A stretch of DNA of 64,000 nt from Mesobacillus sp. AQ2 (GTDB lineage Bacteria; Bacillota; Bacilli; Bacillales; Cytobacillaceae): assembly GCF_030122805.1 (NCBI RefSeq), contig NZ_CP126080.1, forward strand, positions 4,097,501-4,161,500, in the 5' to 3' direction. Shown piece after piece: positions 19,745 through 31,127 of this stretch. The notes below the pieces were generated by a model. It ran no database searches, was not told the origin of the DNA, and was given only the letters and a program-made list of their open reading frames with translations. The first letter of the stretch is position 1. Every line of letters begins with the position of its first letter. A program made the position numbers and the translations under genes.

Positions 19745-19812
19745 GACCACAACTCCTCCCTTCAATCCCAATAACACTCTATGAAGATGACGGGGAAAGC
19801 GTGATATTTTGA

Positions 19813-21195
19813 TCAAATATTAATGGTCATATTTGTAAGCTTCCACTCAAGCAGATTGCGGAGGAACTCCGGCAGCCAGTATCGTTTTTCCTCAGCACGC
19901 TGGATTTCCGGAAAAAACCGGCCGAACGTGAACATATCGGGAATGGCGAGCAAGTACTGCTTTTTCGCATCAATGAGCTCGCCGTTGATGAACACTTGCT
20001 GGACATTGCCCTTTTGGCGAAACTCAATCCCGTCGTACTCCATGACACCCATCACGGTGCCGCGGAAGCCAAGTCCTTTTATCTGCAGATGGGGCCATGA
20101 TTCATCCCTTGTCTGAAGGAGTACTTCTTTCAGTTCCGCACCTGACATGTTGATCGTACATGGATTGATCGGGTGCGGACAGATTTCGAGGAGGTCGAAT
20201 CTCGTTACATCCCCCTGCTTGAGGCCCTTAAGAATCATGCCAGCATTCATAAAGGCGCAGTCTGCATCACACCACTCTCTTAAAGCCTGAACGAGCAGCC
20301 TTGCCAGTTCGGTATGCTGCATGGGGTCGGCTGTTAACTTAGCAGGCAGATTCGCCACCGGCTCACCCATAAGTTCTCTTCCTTCCATGTAATAGGCTGC
20401 AGCCATCTCCTTTTCGTCTTCCGCCTGGCCGGCTTCATTCATATCGTACAGAAGAGCCGTTTTCTGCAAAATCCGCTTTGAATCCACATCCAGCTTCACA
20501 GTCACATGGCCGGTGTAATATCCAAATTTGCCAGCACCCGCGAGCAAACTCGAGCCAACCTCTTTCCCTTCATGTAAAATATGATGTGTGTGCCCGCCAA
20601 GAATGACGTCAATTTCCGGGAACTGTTCTGCAATCCTTTCATCATCATGAATCCCGAGATGGGATAACAGAATGATGACATCACTTTGTATTTTTAACTC
20701 ATCGACACAGTTCTCAATTTCCTCCATTGGGTCGGTCACCTTCCATCCGAGCTGCTCATAGAAGCGCCCGAAATTGACCGTGACACCAATTACTCCGATC
20801 CTTGTGCCTTTTTTGCTTATGTACACATGATAAGGCTTTGCCCAAACCGGACGGCTTCCATCCTGATTGTATAGATTCGCCACAAGCATCTCGAATTCTT
20901 TTTCCAGATACATCGAATCCAGATCCTCGAAAGGAAGTGTAATGCCTTCATTGTTCCCAATGGTTCCGGCATCATAACCGGCTTCATTCAGCAGTCGGCA
21001 ATTCGCCTTCCCCCTTGTCGCATCTGATAATGGGTGCCAGCGGTCCATATGATCCCCAATATCAAAAACGAAAACCTCATCGCCTTCTTCCTCATGCCAG
21101 CGCCGCCGCTCAGTTACAAGCTTATGGATACTCGTCCAGTGCTCCAAATGGCTATGCAAATCATTCGTATGGTATATATGAATCATTTCTTCCAT
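19813..21195 (-). CDS. yunD: Metallophosphoesterase/5'-nucleotidase-like protein YunD
   Basis: 460 aa: N-terminal calcineurin-type metallophosphoesterase domain with metal-binding motifs HTNDLHSHLE (residues 9-18), GDHMDR, GNNE and GGHTHH, followed by a 5'-nucleotidase C-terminal domain. No signal peptide is visible, so unlike secreted 5'-nucleotidases it is cytosolic. It probably hydrolyses nucleotides or related phosphoesters; the substrate is unproven. Upstream partner of yunC, as in B. subtilis. Confidence 0.9.
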   Translation of the reverse strand: MEEMIHIYHTNDLHSHLEHWTSIHKLVTERRRWHEEEGDEVFVFDIGDHMDRWHPLSDATRGKANCRLLNEAGYDAGTIGNNEGITLPFEDLDSMYLEKEFEMLVANLYNQDGSRPVWAKPYHVYISKKGTRIGVIGVTVNFGRFYEQLGWKVTDPMEEIENCVDELKIQSDVIILLSHLGIHDDERIAEQFPEIDVILGGHTHHILHEGKEVGSSLLAGAGKFGYYTGHVTVKLDVDSKRILQKTALLYDMNEAGQAEDEKEMAAAYYMEGRELMGEPVANLPAKLTADPMQHTELARLLVQALREWCDADCAFMNAGMILKGLKQGDVTRFDLLEICPHPINPCTINMSGAELKEVLLQTRDESWPHLQIKGLGFRGTVMGVMEYDGIEFRQKGNVQQVFINGELIDAKKQYLLAIPDMFTFGRFFPEIQRAEEKRYWLPEFLRNLLEWKLTNMTINI

Positions 21196-21259
21196 TGAAC
21201 CATCATTCCTCTTTTAAAATGAAGTGTCCCCTCGCTGCTTCCAGTAGGGGAATCCAGTA

Positions 21260-22108
21260 TCAAAACAAATCAAGCTGTCTCGGGTTCAGCCCTTCATATT
21301 CGATATCCAATAAATCCATCATCTGTTTCGCGTTATCAGCCGCATCCCCGCCGGAATTGTTATTGAACAGGGCGAATACCTGGGAAGTCCCTTCATCAAG
21401 CTTTCGAAGGTTCTCTGCCCACTCTGTCAATTCTGCCTGATTATAGCGATATAAATAACGTACTTCGCGCCAATCCTGGCCTCTTCCCTTTTTGTTCCAT
21501 CCATGGACATTGCGGCCATGGAAGCGGACAAGGACCTTCTCCTTGGATGTGGATCGAAGCACGGTTGGAATCGAGCCTTCCCCTGCCTGCGGCTCATCAC
21601 AAATGCTGTGGATCCAATTTTCCTTTTGCATGAACTCAAGCGTCTTATCGCGCATCTCACCTGCAAACCATGACTGGTTCCGGAACTCGAGCGCACAGTC
21701 AATATCCCCCATCTGCTCGCGGCACCAGCGCAAATAATCGACATTCTCTTTGCGCAGGTCAAACCATGGCGGGAACTGGAACAGCGTCATCGCATGCTTA
21801 TTGGCCTCAAGATAGGGCCTCAGCGACTCTTTGTAGGCTGTGAACATCTCATTTTTATCTGTAAAAGGAATTTCACCGCGCTGATGGCCGGTCATTCCCT
21901 GATACGCTTTTACAATGAATTGAAACTTGTCTGGTGTATCCTCTGCCCATTTCGCCGCGTTCTTCACAGGCTGCACAGCGTAAAACGAGGCATCGACCTC
22001 AACTGCAGGAAAGTGGCTGGAATACTCCTTCAGTTTATCACGAGGCGAAACCTTGCCTTCATATAAACTGTCATGGTCTCCCCAACCCGTTAAGCCAACA
22101 ATAATCAT
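21260..22108 (-). CDS. yunF: DUF72 family protein YunF
   Basis: 282-aa TIM-barrel protein of the DUF72 (YecE-like) family, conserved but without an established biochemical role. It begins MIIVGLTGWGDHDSLY and contains EVDASFYAV near residue 37 and the characteristic FQFPPWF segment near 110. It precedes yunD on the same strand by 64 bp and may be cotranscribed. B. subtilis has yunE at this place between yunD and yunF; here it is missing. Confidence 0.88.
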   Translation of the reverse strand: MIIVGLTGWGDHDSLYEGKVSPRDKLKEYSSHFPAVEVDASFYAVQPVKNAAKWAEDTPDKFQFIVKAYQGMTGHQRGEIPFTDKNEMFTAYKESLRPYLEANKHAMTLFQFPPWFDLRKENVDYLRWCREQMGDIDCALEFRNQSWFAGEMRDKTLEFMQKENWIHSICDEPQAGEGSIPTVLRSTSKEKVLVRFHGRNVHGWNKKGRGQDWREVRYLYRYNQAELTEWAENLRKLDEGTSQVFALFNNNSGGDAADNAKQMMDLLDIEYEGLNPRQLDLF

Positions 22109-22277
22109 CTGTGCACCTCCATTTTCCCTTCATAATAGCACAATTAAGCGCTGAACTAGAACTAAGACATGTTCTCCCCTTTTTTCCCGCTTATAGAGGT
22201 GAAAAAACATTGATGGAGTCAGCGTCTCCTCGCGCTTTAGTCGTTCTTTGCTGAAAATCAACCCGGAATCCGGTATA

Positions 22278-22385
22278 TATTCTCTATGGTTTTATCAATA
22301 TTCTCTACGATTTTTATAATAATCTCTACGATTTCATCGTTAATCTCTACGAAATGTTTACGATTCTCTACAAATTCCATAAAAC
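22278..22385. repeat. 21-bp intergenic array, 5 units
   Basis: TCTCTA begins at 22281, 22302, 22323, 22344 and 22365, an exact 21-bp period. The consensus is about AATCTCTACGATTTTTATCAA. It sits between the yunF promoter side and the sufB terminator. The rest of the 22109-22386 gap shows no further feature. Confidence 0.9.
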
Positions 22386-22386
22386 A

Positions 22387-22418
22387 GTAAAAAATCCACC
22401 TGCCTGAGCAGGTGGATT
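22387..22418 (-). terminator. Terminator of the suf operon
   Basis: Minus-strand AATCCACCTGC TCAG GCAGGTGGATT followed by TTTTTT, directly after sufB. Confidence 0.92.
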
Positions 22419-22432
22419 CCCGTAATCATCTA

Positions 22433-23830
22433 TTAACCAATTGAACCTTCCATCTCGAACTTGATCAGGCGGTTCATTTCGACTGCGTATTCCATTGGCA
22501 GTTCTTTTGTGAACGGCTCGATGAAGCCCATGACGATCATTTCTGTTGCTTCTTCTTCGGAGACTCCGCGGCTCATCAGGTAGAACAGTTGCTCTTCTGA
22601 TACCTTGGAAACCTTCGCTTCGTGCTCAAGAGAAATGTTGTCGTTCAGGATTTCATTGTATGGAATCGTGTCTGAAGTAGACTTGTTATCCATGATCAGC
22701 GTATCGCACTCAATGTTTGAGCGGGCGCCGTCGGCTTTGCGTCCGAAGTGGACGATACCGCGGTATGTTACTTTTCCGCCTTGCTTTGAGATTGATTTTG
22801 ATACGATGGTTGATGATGTGTTCGGTGCAAGGTGGATCATTTTCGCACCTGCATCCTGGTGCTGGCCTTTACCAGCAATAGCGATTGATAATGTCATACC
22901 GCGAGCGCCTTCACCCTTAAGGATGACTGCTGGGTATTTCATAGTCAGCTTGGAACCGATGTTGCCATCGATCCATTCCATTGTCGCATTCGCTTCACAA
23001 ACCGCACGCTTTGTAACAAGGTTGAAGACGTTGTTTGCCCAGTTCTGGATTGTTGTATAACGGCAATATGCGTCCTTTTTGATGATGATTTCAACGACCG
23101 CACTATGAAGGGAGTTCGTTGTGTAAACAGGAGCTGTACATCCTTCAACATAGTGTACGTGCGCGCCTTCATCAACGATGATCAGTGTACGCTCGAACTG
23201 TCCCATGTTTTCGGAGTTGATGCGGAAGTACGCCTGAAGCGGAGTATCCACTTTGATTCCTTTTGGAACATAGATGAAAGATCCGCCAGACCAGACCGCA
23301 GAGTTCAAAGCTGAAAACTTGTTGTCTGTCGGTGGGATGACTTTTCCGAAATGCTCACGGAAAATGTCTTCGTTTTCTTTCAGAGCAGAATCCGTGTCTT
23401 TGAAAACGATTCCCAGCTCTTCAAGCTCTTCCTTCATGTTGTGGTATACAACCTCTGATTCATATTGTGCAGAAACACCAGCAAGGTATTTTTGCTCAGC
23501 TTCAGGGATTCCAAGCTTGTCAAAAGTAGCCTTGATTTCATCAGGTACTTCATCCCATGACTTTTCAGATTTCTCAGATGGTTTTACATAGTACGTGATT
23601 TCATCAAAGTTCAATGAAGCCATGTCTCCGCCCCATTGAGGCATTGGCATATTGTAGAAGTGCTCCAATGATTTTAAACGGAAGTCCAGCATCCACTGGG
23701 GCTCTTCCTTCATTTTCGAAATTTCTTCAACGATTTCACGCGTCAGACCGCGCTTAGACCGGAAGATGGAAACGTCTTTATCGGAAAATCCATATTTATA
23801 ATCACCGATCTCTGGCATTTTTTTAGCCAT
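22433..23830 (-). CDS. sufB: Fe-S cluster scaffold protein SufB
   Basis: 465-aa SufB, the scaffold subunit of the SufBC2D complex on which Fe-S clusters are built. The SufB/D beta-helix core (about residues 200-430) is present with conserved segments such as [13 protein letters not shown] and SRGVSEEEA. Last gene of sufC-sufD-sufS-sufU-sufB, which supplies clusters to enzymes including LipA. Followed by a strong terminator. Confidence 0.97.
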   Translation of the reverse strand: MAKKMPEIGDYKYGFSDKDVSIFRSKRGLTREIVEEISKMKEEPQWMLDFRLKSLEHFYNMPMPQWGGDMASLNFDEITYYVKPSEKSEKSWDEVPDEIKATFDKLGIPEAEQKYLAGVSAQYESEVVYHNMKEELEELGIVFKDTDSALKENEDIFREHFGKVIPPTDNKFSALNSAVWSGGSFIYVPKGIKVDTPLQAYFRINSENMGQFERTLIIVDEGAHVHYVEGCTAPVYTTNSLHSAVVEIIIKKDAYCRYTTIQNWANNVFNLVTKRAVCEANATMEWIDGNIGSKLTMKYPAVILKGEGARGMTLSIAIAGKGQHQDAGAKMIHLAPNTSSTIVSKSISKQGGKVTYRGIVHFGRKADGARSNIECDTLIMDNKSTSDTIPYNEILNDNISLEHEAKVSKVSEEQLFYLMSRGVSEEEATEMIVMGFIEPFTKELPMEYAVEMNRLIKFEMEGSIG

Positions 23831-23940
23831 CGTCGAATTCCTCCATTCTTAAAGCGGGAACCAATAATTCCTGCTTTGTAGTTGTCCGCTGCAGGCCAAT
23901 CCCCTGCAGCACGTTCGGAAAAATCATCTTGCGATGATTT

Positions 23941-26913
<2,973 letters not shown>

Positions 26914-26931
26914 TATAAATCCCCCCAACGC

Positions 26932-27717
26932 TTAAGCTTCTTGCCCAACTGTTTCGTCTTCGATGCCCAGTTCTTTCTTAATCCAGTCGTACCCTTCTGC
27001 TTCTAAGCGCTGTGCAAGTTCTGGTCCGCCAGACTTCACAATGCGGCCCTGCATCATAACGTGAACATAGTCAGGAGTGATGTAATCAAGAAGGCGCTGG
27101 TAGTGAGTGATAATCAAGCAGCCGAAATCTTCGCCGCGCATTTCGTTGATTCCTTTAGAAACAACCTTCAATGCATCGATATCAAGACCTGAGTCGATTT
27201 CGTCAAGGATTGCAATTTTTGGTTCAAGCATCATCAATTGAAGGATTTCGTTACGCTTCTTCTCACCGCCGGAGAAACCTTCGTTAAGATAACGCTGTGC
27301 CATATCAAGATCCATTTCAAGGAATTCCATTTGCTTATCCATCTTGCGGATGAATTTCATAAGAGAAATTTCATTGCCTTCGCCAAGACGGCTGTTCAAA
27401 GCAGAACGAAGGAAGTCAGCATTCGTTACACCGCTGATTTCACTTGGGTATTGCATCGCAAGGAAAAGACCAGCGCGTGCTCTTTCGTCCACTTCCATTT
27501 CAAGAACATCTTCGCCATCAAGAGTAACAGAACCGTTCGTTACTTCATATTTAGGATGACCCATGATAGAAGAAGATAAAGTTGATTTACCAGTACCATT
27601 CGGTCCCATGATCGCGTGGATTTCTCCACCTTTAACTTCAAGGTTCACACCTTTTAATATCTGCTTGCCTTCAATCTCAACCTGAAGGTCCTTAATTGAT
27701 AATACAGATCCTGCCAT
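26932..27717 (-). CDS. sufC: Fe-S assembly ATPase SufC
   Basis: 261-aa ABC-type ATPase of the Suf complex. Walker A GPNGTGKST (about residues 38-46), signature FSGGEKKR, and Walker B region AILDEIDSGLD with the H-loop THYQR are present. No membrane partner exists; SufC drives conformational change of SufBD. First gene of the operon, 18 bp before sufD. Confidence 0.97.
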   Translation of the reverse strand: MAGSVLSIKDLQVEIEGKQILKGVNLEVKGGEIHAIMGPNGTGKSTLSSSIMGHPKYEVTNGSVTLDGEDVLEMEVDERARAGLFLAMQYPSEISGVTNADFLRSALNSRLGEGNEISLMKFIRKMDKQMEFLEMDLDMAQRYLNEGFSGGEKKRNEILQLMMLEPKIAILDEIDSGLDIDALKVVSKGINEMRGEDFGCLIITHYQRLLDYITPDYVHVMMQGRIVKSGGPELAQRLEAEGYDWIKKELGIEDETVGQEA

Positions 27718-27798
27718 AATAATACCTCCGTCAATATAGAAAAGATTTTAAGCCGACTATTGCCGTCTTTAACTCTATTCTCATTTTATTCTCATTAC

Positions 27799-27833
27799 AA
27801 TCTTATAACAAATGAAAAGTGTTAGCAACACCT
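27799..27833 (-). promoter_or_regulatory. Candidate suf promoter with overlapping palindrome
   Basis: On the minus strand -35-like TTGCTA and -10-like TAAGAT with 17-bp spacing lie about 85-115 bp before sufC. A 13-bp palindrome GTGTTAGCAACAC (27819-27831) covers the -35 region and could be an operator. Both promoter boxes match only 4 of 6, so this is tentative. Confidence 0.35.
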
Positions 27834-27888
27834 TAGAAGTGGAAAGAGGAATATCAAAAACTGTAGATTGTTGACAAATTCTTTAAAA

Positions 27889-28028
27889 GATTTTTGGCTC
27901 ATGCCGAGTGGGGAGGAAACGACCGGGCAAATGCATTTGCCCGCAGCGTTTCATTCCCACTCGGCAGCTTTTCAGCGTAAGCTGAAAAGCCAGTGAAGCG
28001 TAAGCTTCACGCCAATGAGCCAAAAATC
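27889..28028. repeat. Cloverleaf-like inverted-repeat element
   Basis: Outer 14-bp perfect stem GATTTTTGGCTCAT / ATGAGCCAAAAATC (27889-27902 with 28015-28028) encloses three arms. Arm 1 (27903-27965) has a 10-bp stem GCCGAGTGGG / CCCACTCGGC and an inner 18-bp palindrome (27925-27942). Arm 2 is GCTTTTCAGC-GTAA-GCTGAAAAGC (27967-27990). Arm 3 is GTGAAGC-GTAA-GCTTCAC (27993-28010). Spacers at the junction are 0, 1, 2 and 4 nt. There is no ORF. It could be a bcr/MITE-like mobile repeat or a structured RNA; the strand cannot be told. Confidence 0.9.
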
Positions 28029-28104
28029 AGCACAAATTAATTTAGAATCATCTCATCAAGAATCCTTGGTTTTCTCTAATTACTTCTTTTAACTTCCCGC
28101 CACC

Positions 28105-28127
28105 GCCTTTCAGCTTAGCTGAAAGGC
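28105..28127. repeat. Perfect hairpin near the cloverleaf element
   Basis: GCCTTTCAGC TTA GCTGAAAGGC, 10-bp perfect stem. It resembles arm 2 of the cloverleaf 115 bp away. It is not followed by a T run, so it is not an ordinary terminator. The rest of 28029-28300 shows nothing I can name. Confidence 0.7.
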
Positions 28128-28309
28128 GACAGCAGGGTTCGAACACTCCATCTACATTTTACCAGACCAAGCCCAGCAAAGCAGGATATCCCGCTCACAG
28201 CCTGTACATCATTTTATTTTTACCTTCTGTAGGGAAAAAATGTACTGGATAGCCTATAGACAGTTATATCAGTTTGATTTAATAAGCAGGAATGTAAATT
28301 TAACGCAAA

Positions 28310-28580
28310 GACAATTCAGATTCAGTCAGCTTTTTACTTCTTGACTCAAAACCTGTCTAGATAATGAGGGATTATTGAAAGGTTTGCATGCTAATCCCTC
28401 TAAGCTGTCAAAATAACGAGCGTTTCTTGACTGCTTTCCTTCCTCTCGCCCCAAACCTGTCAAAATAACGAGCGTTTCTTGACAACTTTCCTTCCTCTCG
28501 TCTCAAACCTGTCAAAATAACGAGCGTTTCTTGGCAGCTTTCCCACCTACCGCCTCAAACCTGTCAAAATAACAGGTTGA
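28310..28580. repeat. Second 52-bp intergenic array, 5 units, same family as 8337-9015
   Basis: CTGTC starts at 28353, 28405, 28457, 28509 and 28561, exactly 52 bp apart. The three central units read AAACCTGTCAAAATAACGAGCGTTTCTTG plus a pyrimidine-rich stretch; the first unit is diverged. The core words AAACCTGTC, the AAT-ACG region, TTGACAGCTTT and the pyrimidine tract are shared with the 13-unit array 19 kb away. Confidence 0.92.
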
Positions 28581-28654
28581 ACAGGGAGATCCAGTCCCAT
28601 CTCTCGACAAGCCTAATTTTCTAGTTTCAAACATCTTCATTCTTAACATAAATA

Positions 28655-28688
28655 ATAAAGAAACCAGTGCAAAAAATACACTGGTTCC
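28655..28688 (-). terminator. Terminator after the small gene at 28717-28869
   Basis: Minus-strand AACCAGTG pairs with CACTGGTT around an 8-10 nt T-rich loop, followed by TCTTTATT. Confidence 0.7.
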
Positions 28689-28716
28689 ATTTTTCTTCTA
28701 TTATATATCCCATCGC

Positions 28717-28869
28717 TTACGAGTGGATTTTTCTATCCAGGTCAGCGACCATCCGTTGGCTTTTGATATAATCTTGCTCTCGTTTTCTTTCGACTTCCAT
28801 TCTTGCGTCATGGTTCATGCTGTAGACCTCGTAACTAATTCCATGGGCTCCATGCATCGCTTTTTCCAT
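28717..28869 (-). CDS. Small charged hypothetical protein, 50 aa
   Basis: I do not recognise it with certainty. The protein is 50 aa, strongly charged and helical in its second half (ARMEVERKREQDYIKSQ). It is supported by a terminator right behind it and a possible promoter/operator region before it. The ATG 28869 has only a weak AAGTGA ahead. A better site (AAGGGATG) lies some 40 nt upstream, where the in-frame codons offer only ATT, so the start is uncertain. Located between yurZ and suf. Confidence 0.5.
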   Translation of the reverse strand: MEKAMHGAHGISYEVYSMNHDARMEVERKREQDYIKSQRMVADLDRKIHS

Positions 28870-29135
28870 TTCACTTGTGTAGTTCAGTTTTAGCTGACTA
28901 ATAGTGAATCATCCCTTCGGTTTTTCGCTTTTAACAAAGCGTTTTTTTGTTATTGCAATGGTAACACCTTTTGTTTACCACTTTCAAAGCGTTTAAAACC
29001 GTTAATTTTTGGATGTAATGGAATGTGGAGTCCTATGGAGGGTTCACCTCTGTCATTCTTAGAATACTGGCAATATCCTCCCAAATGAAGCCTTTCCTGT
29101 TAGCCAGCAGTCAATTAATCTGACTACAACAGCTT

Positions 29136-29507
29136 TTACTGCTTCAAAGTATTCAATTCTGCCATTGCTTCCTGAACAAGCGTGACTGCCTGGCTCATGG
29201 CCGCCCCGCCGCCAAAAGCCGCTGTCACACCAACCGCTTCCAAAATTTGTTCTTCAGTGGCTCCCTGATCCAGGCAGCCTTTTAAATGGTAAATGATGCA
29301 GTATTCGTCCTGGGAATACAAAGAAATCCCCAGCGCGATTAACTGCTTTTCTTTTTGTGTCAATGTCCCTTCCTGAAAACATACTTCTGTAAATGCGTTA
29401 TAATGTCTTGCAAGCTCCGGCATTTTTTGCGTAAAAACGCCCAATCCCTGTTTATATTCATGAAGAGCTGCTTCTGTTGAATTCCGAGGTTCATAATGAT
29501 GCTCCAT
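29136..29507 (-). CDS. yurZ: AhpD/carboxymuconolactone-decarboxylase-like protein YurZ
   Basis: 123-aa helical protein of the CMD/AhpD superfamily. The family core [20 protein letters not shown] (about residues 71-90) has a Cys and His in the peroxidase-like motif, though the usual CxxC is reduced to one cysteine at that place (C73). It may act in thiol-based redox protection; the substrate is unknown. Neighbours suf and met match the yurZ site of B. subtilis. Confidence 0.82.
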   Translation of the reverse strand: MEHHYEPRNSTEAALHEYKQGLGVFTQKMPELARHYNAFTEVCFQEGTLTQKEKQLIALGISLYSQDEYCIIYHLKGCLDQGATEEQILEAVGVTAAFGGGAAMSQAVTLVQEAMAELNTLKQ

Positions 29508-29572
29508 TACCTACCACTCCAATCTACTTTTTTCTCGGTTAGTATGTTAAATTTCAGAGCGGGTTATGCGGC

Positions 29573-29603
29573 AAAAAGAAAAGCAGGCTATTCGCCTGCT
29601 TTC
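29573..29603 (-). terminator. Terminator of the metNPQ operon
   Basis: Minus-strand AAAGCAGGC GAAT AGCCTGCTTT followed by TCTTTTT. Confidence 0.88.
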
Positions 29604-29610
29604 CAAAGGT

Positions 29611-30450
29611 TTATTCTTTTACTGGCACGACTGCACCATCATATTTTTCAAGGATAAAGTCCTGGATTTCTTTAGAATGAAGGACTTCTACAAGCGCTTT
29701 GATTGCCGGCTTGTCTGCATCGCCTTCACGAACGGCAATGACGTTCACGTAAGGAGAATCACTTTCTTCAATAGCGATAGAATCCTTCAGTGGGTTCAAT
29801 CCAGCGTCAATCGCGTAGTTTGAGTTGATTAGAACAGCGTCGCCTTCACCATTGTTAAAAATCTGTGGAAGCAATGCTGCTTCGTATTCTGTATCGAACT
29901 TCAAGTCTTTAGGGTTTTCTGCGATATCGTCAATTGTTGCTTTTACTTTTTCCACGCCGTCTTTAAGAGTGATCAGGCCCTCTTTTTCAAGCATTGTCAA
30001 AATACGGCCATGGTCTGCTACTGAACTGCTCATGATGATATGCGCACCTTTTGGCAGGTCCTCAAGAGTTGTGTAGTCTTTAGAATAAACACCGATTGGC
30101 TCGATGTGGATTCCACCCGCATTTTCAAACTTATAGCCGTTTTCAGCCATTTGTGACTCAAGGTAAGGGATGTGCTGGAAGTAGTTCGCATCAAGTTCTC
30201 CTGAATCTAACGCCTGGTTTGGAACAACATAGTCATTGAAAGTCTTGATTTCCATTTCAAATCCTTTTTCTTCAAGAAGCGGTTTTGCCTCTTCCAGAAT
30301 TTCAGCATGAGGTACGTTTGAAGCACCCACTATGATTTTTTTGCTTTCTCCCTTGCCGCCTTCTGTTTTTTCCTCAGATGATCCGCAAGCAGCAAGTCCT
30401 GCTGTTAAAACTAATACTAAAAGTGCTAATAGCCATTTTTTCAATTTCAA
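29611..30450 (-). CDS. metQ: Methionine-binding lipoprotein MetQ
   Basis: 279-aa NlpA-type substrate-binding lipoprotein. The signal peptide ends in the lipobox GLAAC with C22 lipidated. Mature domain segments such as NYFQHIPYLE and GAHIIMSSSVADHGR are characteristic of MetQ. Last gene of the metN-metP-metQ importer of D/L-methionine under the S-box at 32.4-32.5 kb. Confidence 0.95.
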   Translation of the reverse strand: MKLKKWLLALLVLVLTAGLAACGSSEEKTEGGKGESKKIIVGASNVPHAEILEEAKPLLEEKGFEMEIKTFNDYVVPNQALDSGELDANYFQHIPYLESQMAENGYKFENAGGIHIEPIGVYSKDYTTLEDLPKGAHIIMSSSVADHGRILTMLEKEGLITLKDGVEKVKATIDDIAENPKDLKFDTEYEAALLPQIFNNGEGDAVLINSNYAIDAGLNPLKDSIAIEESDSPYVNVIAVREGDADKPAIKALVEVLHSKEIQDFILEKYDGAVVPVKE

Positions 30451-30458
30451 TCTCTCCT

Positions 30459-31127
30459 TTATCTTTTGTCTAATTTTCTTGTAATGGAATCTCCAACAAT
30501 CTGGATTAAAAATACGATAATCAAGATAATGATGGTCGCCATCAGCGTGACATCATTCCGGCTCCTTTGGAATCCTTCCATGTAGGCGAGGTTTCCGAGA
30601 CCGCCTGCGCCGATGACTCCAGCCATCGCCGTGTAACTTACAAGCGCAATTGCTGTGACTGTGATGCCTGACACCAAGGCAGGCATTGATTCCGGAAGCA
30701 GAACCTTCCAGATTACGGTCGTCGTTTTTGCTCCCATAGATTTTGCTGCTTCAATGACTCCCTTATCAATCTCACGCAAGCCGATTTCAACCATCCTTGC
30801 GTAAAACGGCGCTGAACCGATAATCAGCGCTGGCAACGCGGCATTTTCGCCAATCATTGATCCAACGATGAATTTTGTAAAAGGAATCAGCAGGACAATC
30901 AAAATGATGAATGGAATCGACCTGAAAATATTTACCACTGCGCTTAGTACGACATTAACCGGTTTGTTTTCCCATATATTGCCCTTTGAGGTCAAGAAGA
31001 GCAACAATCCAAGAATGGCTCCAATTATGAAGGTAGCAACAACGGAAATGGCACTCATGTATAGTGTCTCAATTGTCGCCTCCCACATGCGGTCCCAGTT
31101 AACATTCGGGAATAAAGTTTCAGCCAT
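30459..31127 (-). CDS. metP: Methionine ABC transporter permease MetP
   Basis: 222-aa permease with five predicted transmembrane helices and the EAA loop EAAKSMGAKTTTVIWKVLLP (about residues 136-155) that contacts MetN. Overlaps metN by 8 bp and lies 8 bp before metQ. Corresponds to MetI of E. coli. Confidence 0.95.
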   Translation of the reverse strand: MAETLFPNVNWDRMWEATIETLYMSAISVVATFIIGAILGLLLFLTSKGNIWENKPVNVVLSAVVNIFRSIPFIILIVLLIPFTKFIVGSMIGENAALPALIIGSAPFYARMVEIGLREIDKGVIEAAKSMGAKTTTVIWKVLLPESMPALVSGITVTAIALVSYTAMAGVIGAGGLGNLAYMEGFQRSRNDVTLMATIIILIIVFLIQIVGDSITRKLDKR

